Below, one piece after another: positions 59,411 through 64,000 of a stretch of 64,000 nt of DNA (position 1 is its first letter; each line of letters starts with the position of its first letter). The notes beneath the pieces are model-generated. The model was not told the DNA's origin and did no database searches. It saw nothing but the letters and a program-made list of their open reading frames with translations. This stretch comes from Palleronia sediminis (GTDB taxonomy: Bacteria > Pseudomonadota > Alphaproteobacteria > Rhodobacterales > Rhodobacteraceae), in the NCBI RefSeq assembly GCF_004358695.1, contig NZ_SNAA01000002.1, forward strand, positions 62,001-126,000, read 5' to 3'. The position numbers and the translations under genes were made by a program.

Positions 59411-60784
59411 ATGGATGGAACCGTTCTCGTCGCCGACGACGACCGCACGATCCGGACGGTTCTGGCGCAGGCGTTGACGCGGGCCGGATGCAAGGTCCAT
59501 GCCACGGCCTCGATGGTGACGCTTTTGCGCTGGGTCGAAGAGGGCAAGGGCGACCTCGTGATCTCGGACGTCGTGATGCCCGATGGCAACGGGCTCGAAG
59601 CGATGCCGCGCATCGCCGCGCTCAGGCCCGGACTTCCAGTCATCGTGATCTCGGCGCGCAACACGATCCGCACCGCCATCGAAGCCGCCGAGGCCGAGGC
59701 GTTCGACTACCTGCCCAAGCCCTTCGATCTGCCCGATCTGATGAAACGCGCCGCGCGGGCCTTGTCGCAGGGCGTCGGCACCGCCCCCGCCACGCAGGCG
59801 GCACCCCCCGCCGAGGCCGCCGCGGACCTGCCCCTCGTCGGTCGTGCGCCGGCCATGCAGACGCTCTATCGCATGGTCGCGCGGATCATGAACAGCGACC
59901 TCGCCGTTCTCGTGACCGGGGAAAGCGGCGCGGGAAAATCGCTGGTGGCGCGTGCGATCCACGATTTTTCGGACCGGCGCGCGCGCCCCTTCGTCGTGGC
60001 CGGCGCGGGCGACTTGGCCCAGCCCGAGACGGCCGCGGCGCTTTTGGCCCGCGCGCGGTCGGGCACGATCCTGTTCGACGAGGCGGGCGACCTGTCGCCG
60101 GGCGAACAGGCGCGGCTGGTGCGGCTGCTGGACGCGCTCGACCCCGAGGGCGGCCCCCGGATCATGGCGACGACGCAGGCCGATCTCGGCCGCCGGATCG
60201 AGGCGGGCGGATTTCGCGCCGATCTGTTCTACCGGCTGGGCGGGGTGGCTCTGCACGTCCCGCCGCTGCGCGAGCGTGTCGAGGACATTCCCCTGCTGGC
60301 CGAGCATTTCCTGGCTCGTGCCGCGCGCGACGGGCATACGGCGCGCAGCCTGTCGGACGGGGCGGCGGCGCTTGTGCGGCGCTATGCCTGGCCCGGCAAT
60401 GTGCGCCAGCTCGAGAACGCGATGCAGCGGCTCGCGGTGACGGGCAACCGGCCCGAGATCGCGCGCGACGAGATGGAGGCCGTGTTGGGCGGTCAACCCG
60501 CGGCGGGGCCGCTCCGGGACGATGGCGACGCCGACCGCCTTGGGGCCGGGGTGGCGCGGCACCTGCGGCGCTATTTCGATCTGCACGGCGGCAGCTTGCC
60601 CGCGCCGGGGCTTTACGCCCGTATCCTGCGCGAGGTCGAAACCCCGCTGATCGAGATCGCGCTCGACGCGACCAACGGCAATCAGGCCAAATGCGCCGAG
60701 CTTTTGGGGATCAATCGCAATACGTTGCGAAAGAAGATCACCGATCTCGATATTCAGGTAGCCAGACGCCGAAAGTTGATGTAA
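59411..60784 (+). CDS. ntrC: Nitrogen regulation response regulator NtrC, without GAFTGA
   Basis: Activator of nitrogen-assimilation genes. Receiver domain with Asp53 in [14 protein letters not shown]+ domain with Walker [12 protein letters not shown] near residue 173 and Walker [15 protein letters not shown]; helix-turn-helix at the C-terminus ([20 protein letters not shown]). Where sigma-54 activators carry ESELFGHEKGAFTGA, this protein has only [17 protein letters not shown], so the loop that contacts sigma-54 is missing. The Rhodobacter capsulatus NtrC, which works with the housekeeping sigma factor, has the same deletion. 457 residues. Confidence 0.94.
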   Translation: MDGTVLVADDDRTIRTVLAQALTRAGCKVHATASMVTLLRWVEEGKGDLVISDVVMPDGNGLEAMPRIAALRPGLPVIVISARNTIRTAIEAAEAEAFDYLPKPFDLPDLMKRAARALSQGVGTAPATQAAPPAEAAADLPLVGRAPAMQTLYRMVARIMNSDLAVLVTGESGAGKSLVARAIHDFSDRRARPFVVAGAGDLAQPETAAALLARARSGTILFDEAGDLSPGEQARLVRLLDALDPEGGPRIMATTQADLGRRIEAGGFRADLFYRLGGVALHVPPLRERVEDIPLLAEHFLARAARDGHTARSLSDGAAALVRRYAWPGNVRQLENAMQRLAVTGNRPEIARDEMEAVLGGQPAAGPLRDDGDADRLGAGVARHLRRYFDLHGGSLPAPGLYARILREVETPLIEIALDATNGNQAKCAELLGINRNTLRKKITDLDIQVARRRKLM

Positions 60785-60892
60785 AACGGCAACAGAAGCG
60801 TGGCACAAGGGACGACAGATCCCGCCAAAAAGCCATGCCGAGCGGTTTATATCCAGGCGTCGTGTTCACGCCAGAACCTGATGAGGTAGCCC

Positions 60893-63199
60893 ATGATGCA
60901 TCCGTCCCGGATGCTCAGTTGGGATCGGCTGGCGCGACTGCGCCGCAGGCGGCGTGTGCGCAATGCGGCGACGATCGTTCTGGTCTGTCTCGGTCCTGTG
61001 CTGGCATTCGCGACCTACGCGGTGCTCGGCCCGCTCGAGGTGGGGCTGGGCGCGGTGTCGCTGCGCCTCGTGCTGCTGGCCGACCTCGTCTATATCATCA
61101 CGCTGGCCGCGCTGGTGCTGGCGACGCTGGTGCGGGTCGTTGCGGCGCGGCGCCGCCAATCGGCCGGATCGCGGCTGCATCTCAGGCTCGCGGGCGTCTT
61201 TGCGCTGATCGCGCTGATCCCGACGATCACGGTCGCGGTCTTTGCCACGCTCACGGTGAATTTCGGGCTCGAGGGGTGGTTTTCGGACCGGGTGCGGCAG
61301 GTGGTGGGCGCCTCGCTCGCCGCGGCCGAAGCCTATGAGGACGAACAGCGCCGGGATCTTTCCGAGGATGCCGAGGCGCTGGCCGCGTTCCTGTCGGCCG
61401 CGCGGGCCAATTCGTTCCTGCGCTCGGATGGCGAGCTGCGCCAGCTGCTCGGGCAGGGGCAGTCGCGCATTCAGCGCGGCCTGCGCGAGGCCTATGTCGT
61501 CGACGGCGAGGGCGAGATCCGAGCCCGTGGCGAAGACAGCTATCTCTTCGATTTCGAACGCCCCGCCCCCGAGGCCATCGCCGCCGCGCGCAGCGGGCGC
61601 ACGGTGGTCATCGAGGATTGGGACATCAACGAGTTCCGCGCGCTGGTCCCGATCGCGGGGCTGGGCGATCTGTTCCTCTATGTCAGTCGCGATGTCGACG
61701 GAGAGCTCCTGGCCCTGCTCGACGACACGCAGGATTCGGTGCGGCTGTACAACCAGCTCGAAAGCGAACGCGGGCGGCTGCTGTTCGAGTTCGGGCTGCT
61801 CTACCTCGGATTTGCGCTGATCCTGATCCTCGCCGCGATCTGGCTGGGGCTGTGGTTCGCCGAGCGGCTGTCGCGCCCCGTCGGCCGGCTTGCCGGCGCC
61901 GCTCAGCGGATCGGTGCGGGCGATCTGGACGTGCGCGTCCGCGAGGAAGAGGGCGACGACGAGATCTCGATGCTGGGGCGGATCTTCAACCAGATGACCG
62001 GGCAGCTCAAACTCCAGCGCGAGACGCTTCTGGCCACCAATGCCCAGATCGAACGCCGCCGCCGCCTGTTCGATTCGGTCTTGTCCTCGGTCACGGCGGG
62101 GCTTGTCGGACTCGATGCCGAGGGGCGCGTGACCTTCGTCAACCGCTCGGCCGAGCGGCTGCTGCAGCTTGACGAGGCGGCCGGGCAGGACACGCACCTG
62201 ACCGTGGCCATCCCCGAATTTGGCCCGCTTTTCGAAAAGATCGCCCAGGGCCGCGACGAGACCGTTCAGGGCGAGGTCAAGGTGACGCGCGCGGGCCACC
62301 TGGAAAGCCTGCTGGTGCGGGTCGCCACGCGGCGCGGCGAGAACGGCGCGCTCGAAGGCTATGTCGTGGCCTTCGACGATGTGACCGACCTCGTCGCGGC
62401 ACAGAGGCTTGCCGCCTGGGGCGACGTGGCCCGGCGGATCGCGCACGAGATCAAGAACCCGCTGACGCCGATCCAGCTTTCGGCGGGGCGCATCACGCGC
62501 AAGTTCGGCCCCGAGGTCTCGGACCCCGACAAGCTGGCTGAGCTGACCGACGTGATCGTGCGCCAGACCGAGGGTCTGCGCCGCATCGTCGACGAGTTCA
62601 GCCGCTTTGCCCGCATGCCCGAGCCCGAGCGCTACCGCCACGATCTGGTCGAGACGCTGCGCGGCGCGGTGGTGCTGCAACGCGCGGGGCAGGAGGGCGT
62701 GATCATCGACGCGGACCTGCCCGACACGCCGCAGATCGCCGAGTTCGACGAGACGATGATCGGCCAGGCGCTGACCAACCTCATCAAGAACGCGGGCGAG
62801 GCGACCCAATCCCTGATCGAGGCGGGCGCCCACGAGGGCTACGCCCCGCAAATCCGCATCCGGCTCGAGACGCCCGCCCGCGACGCGGCGGCCATCGTCA
62901 TCGAGGATAACGGCATCGGCCTGCCCGACGACCGTGCGCGCCTGTTCGAGCCCTATTTCACCACCCGCTCGGCCGGCACGGGGCTGGGCCTGCCCATCGT
63001 GCGCAAGATCATCGAGGAACATGGCGGCACGCTGACGCTGTCGGACGCCGATCCCTTTGCACCCGGCGCCCATCGCGGCGCCCGCGCCGAGATCCGCCTG
63101 CCACTTGTCCCCGATCCGCCCGCCACCGGCGCGGCCGGGCCCGATACCGACGCCACGCGCGACCCCGATCATCATTTCATGGAGGCACAGGGAAAATGA
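60893..63199 (+). CDS. ntrY: Membrane sensor histidine kinase NtrY
   Basis: Inner-membrane sensor kinase partner of NtrX. Two N-terminal helix pairs (about residues 25-80) and further helices around residues 95-120 and 300-325 flank a periplasmic sensor region; a HAMP domain follows (ERLSRPVGRLAGAAQRIGAG), then PAS, then the His518 box [18 protein letters not shown], and the ATP-binding boxes LTNLIKNAGEAT, IEDNGIGLPDDRA and GTGLGLPIVRKII. 768 residues. ATG 60893 or 60896; GAGGTAG precedes it. The 108 bases upstream contain no gene. The stop overlaps ntrX by 4 bases. Confidence 0.93.
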   Translation: MMHPSRMLSWDRLARLRRRRRVRNAATIVLVCLGPVLAFATYAVLGPLEVGLGAVSLRLVLLADLVYIITLAALVLATLVRVVAARRRQSAGSRLHLRLAGVFALIALIPTITVAVFATLTVNFGLEGWFSDRVRQVVGASLAAAEAYEDEQRRDLSEDAEALAAFLSAARANSFLRSDGELRQLLGQGQSRIQRGLREAYVVDGEGEIRARGEDSYLFDFERPAPEAIAAARSGRTVVIEDWDINEFRALVPIAGLGDLFLYVSRDVDGELLALLDDTQDSVRLYNQLESERGRLLFEFGLLYLGFALILILAAIWLGLWFAERLSRPVGRLAGAAQRIGAGDLDVRVREEEGDDEISMLGRIFNQMTGQLKLQRETLLATNAQIERRRRLFDSVLSSVTAGLVGLDAEGRVTFVNRSAERLLQLDEAAGQDTHLTVAIPEFGPLFEKIAQGRDETVQGEVKVTRAGHLESLLVRVATRRGENGALEGYVVAFDDVTDLVAAQRLAAWGDVARRIAHEIKNPLTPIQLSAGRITRKFGPEVSDPDKLAELTDVIVRQTEGLRRIVDEFSRFARMPEPERYRHDLVETLRGAVVLQRAGQEGVIIDADLPDTPQIAEFDETMIGQALTNLIKNAGEATQSLIEAGAHEGYAPQIRIRLETPARDAAAIVIEDNGIGLPDDRARLFEPYFTTRSAGTGLGLPIVRKIIEEHGGTLTLSDADPFAPGAHRGARAEIRLPLVPDPPATGAAGPDTDATRDPDHHFMEAQGK

Positions 63200-64000
63200 G
63201 CGACATTCTGATCGTCGACGACGAGCGCGACATCCGCGAACTCATCGCGGATATCCTCGAGGAAGAAGGATATACCACGCGGCGGGCCTCCAATTCGTCG
63301 GAATGCATGGCCGAGATCGAGAAGGAGCCGCCCGCGCTCATGATCCTCGATATCTGGCTGAAAGACAGCGACATGGACGGGATCGACATTCTCAAGATCG
63401 CCAAGCGCGATTATCCGGGCGTCCCCGTCATCATCATCTCGGGCCATGGCACCATCGAGATCGCGGTCGCCGCGATCAAGCAGGGCGCCTATGACTATAT
63501 CGAAAAACCCTTCAACATCGACCAGTTGACCGTCGTGATCGGCCGCGCGATGGAAACCTCGCGGTTGCGTCGCGAGAATGTCGCCCTGCGCCGCCGCGAG
63601 GCCGAGCCGCCCGAGATGATCGGCAGCTCGCACGCCTTCAAGACGCTGAAATCGCAGCTCGACAAGGTGACGAAATCGAACGGGCGGGTTCTGCTGTCGG
63701 GGCCCGCGGGGTCGGGCAAGGAACTGGCCGCGCGCTATATCCACGCCAACTCGGGCCGGTCCGAACATCCTTTCGTCACCGTGGGATCGGCCAGCATCGA
63801 GCCCGACCGCATGGAAGAGGTGCTGTTCGGGCGCGAGACGCCCGAGCGCGAGATCGAGCCGGGATTGCTGGAACAGGCCGATGGCGGCATCCTCTATTTC
63901 GACGAGATCGCCGACATGCCGCTGGGCACGCAATCCAAGATCCTGCGCGTTCTGGTCGACCAGTCGTTTCAGCGCGTGGGCGGCACCGAAAAGGTCAAGG
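63196..64000 (+). CDS. ntrX: Response regulator NtrX (partial, cut by right edge)
   Basis: Response regulator of the NtrYX system, which links nitrogen and redox or envelope signals. Receiver domain with Asp52 in ILDIWLKDSDMDG; then a linker and the AAA+ domain with Walker A SGPAGSGKELAARYI near residue 173 and Walker B GGILYFDEIADMP. The segment between them reads FGRETPEREIEPGLLEQ, again with no GAFTGA loop. About 268 residues are visible; the rest, with the DNA-binding domain, is outside the window. The ATG at 63196 overlaps the ntrY stop by 4 bases. Confidence 0.93.
   Translation, partial: MSDILIVDDERDIRELIADILEEEGYTTRRASNSSECMAEIEKEPPALMILDIWLKDSDMDGIDILKIAKRDYPGVPVIIISGHGTIEIAVAAIKQGAYDYIEKPFNIDQLTVVIGRAMETSRLRRENVALRRREAEPPEMIGSSHAFKTLKSQLDKVTKSNGRVLLSGPAGSGKELAARYIHANSGRSEHPFVTVGSASIEPDRMEEVLFGRETPEREIEPGLLEQADGGILYFDEIADMPLGTQSKILRVLVDQSFQRVGGTEKVK

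Noticed and set aside
60801-60820. Sigma-54 promoter before ntrY
   Set aside because: TGGCAC matches the -24 element, but the -12 element (TTGC) is missing at the required distance.
60866-63175. 769-codon minus-strand open frame
   Set aside because: Antisense to ntrY, which has complete kinase motifs.

Overview
The window is a stretch of core chromosome from a high-GC alphaproteobacterium, most probably a member of the Rhodobacteraceae (Roseobacter/Rhodobacter group). The basis is gene content and order: sciP next to ctrA, a fused ispDF beside dusB(nifR3)-ntrB-ntrC-ntrY-ntrX, an NtrC without the sigma-54 contact loop, usg, gluQRS, LpxI instead of LpxH, and the frr-uppS-cdsA-dxr-rseP-bamA-ompH-fabZ-lpxA-lpxI-lpxB run. 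I saw no rRNA, tRNA, CRISPR array, insertion sequence, phage gene or integrase. No stretch longer than about 220 bases lacks a gene or a supported element.

Layout. 1-6.2 kb (minus): peptide-type ABC importer (binding protein, two permeases, ATPase cut by the window edge) with an AraC-type regulator upstream. 6.3-19.6 kb: miaA (minus), then a long plus-strand envelope block making UMP, recycling ribosomes, building the undecaprenyl carrier, phospholipid precursor, isoprenoid precursor, outer-membrane insertion machinery and lipid A. 19.6-26.6 kb: mnmA (minus), then the cell-cycle pair sciP-ctrA with a CtrA-type box, then ligA-recG and a 39-residue membrane protein behind a striking array of phased GTTC/GAAC half-sites. 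26.7-32.7 kb: an Fe-S scaffold-like protein, hisI, and the minus-strand set gyrA-trmFO-gluQRS. 32.9-34.8 kb: usg, an ornithine/lysine-type decarboxylase with a structured leader, and a 58-residue membrane protein.

35.0-38.9 kb carries a four-gene plus-strand cluster: circularly permuted ATP-grasp, alpha-E protein, transglutaminase-like protease and the proteasome-like hydrolase Anbu. This known but biochemically unresolved association is the best candidate for an unusual system here. 39.0-45.4 kb: alpha/beta hydrolase and SCP2 protein, a TPR lipoprotein-like protein, a very long Suv3-like RNA helicase overlapping an S4-domain protein, ferredoxin FdxA and a CarD regulator. 45.4-50.6 kb (minus): a KefB/C-like K+/H+ antiporter and a 1027-residue single-pass membrane protein that looks like a GspL/PilM-type cytoplasmic domain joined through long Pro/Ala linkers to a PilP/GspC-like periplasmic domain. 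50.7-57.1 kb: SIMPL protein, metY, a YetF-like protein, hpt, coq10, gluconokinase, and the minus-strand set ispDF-pgpA-pncC. 57.2-64 kb: dusB-ntrB-ntrC-ntrY-ntrX, the nitrogen two-component cluster, with ntrX cut by the right edge.

Many adjacent genes overlap by 4 bases (ATGA or GTGA), which indicates translational coupling: uppS-cdsA, fabZ-lpxA-lpxI-lpxB, ligA-recG, alpha-E-transglutaminase, helicase-S4, SCP2-hydrolase, dusB-ntrB and ntrY-ntrX. All functional names come from motif recognition by eye, without database searches. Starts were chosen from ribosome binding sites, overlaps and family lengths.
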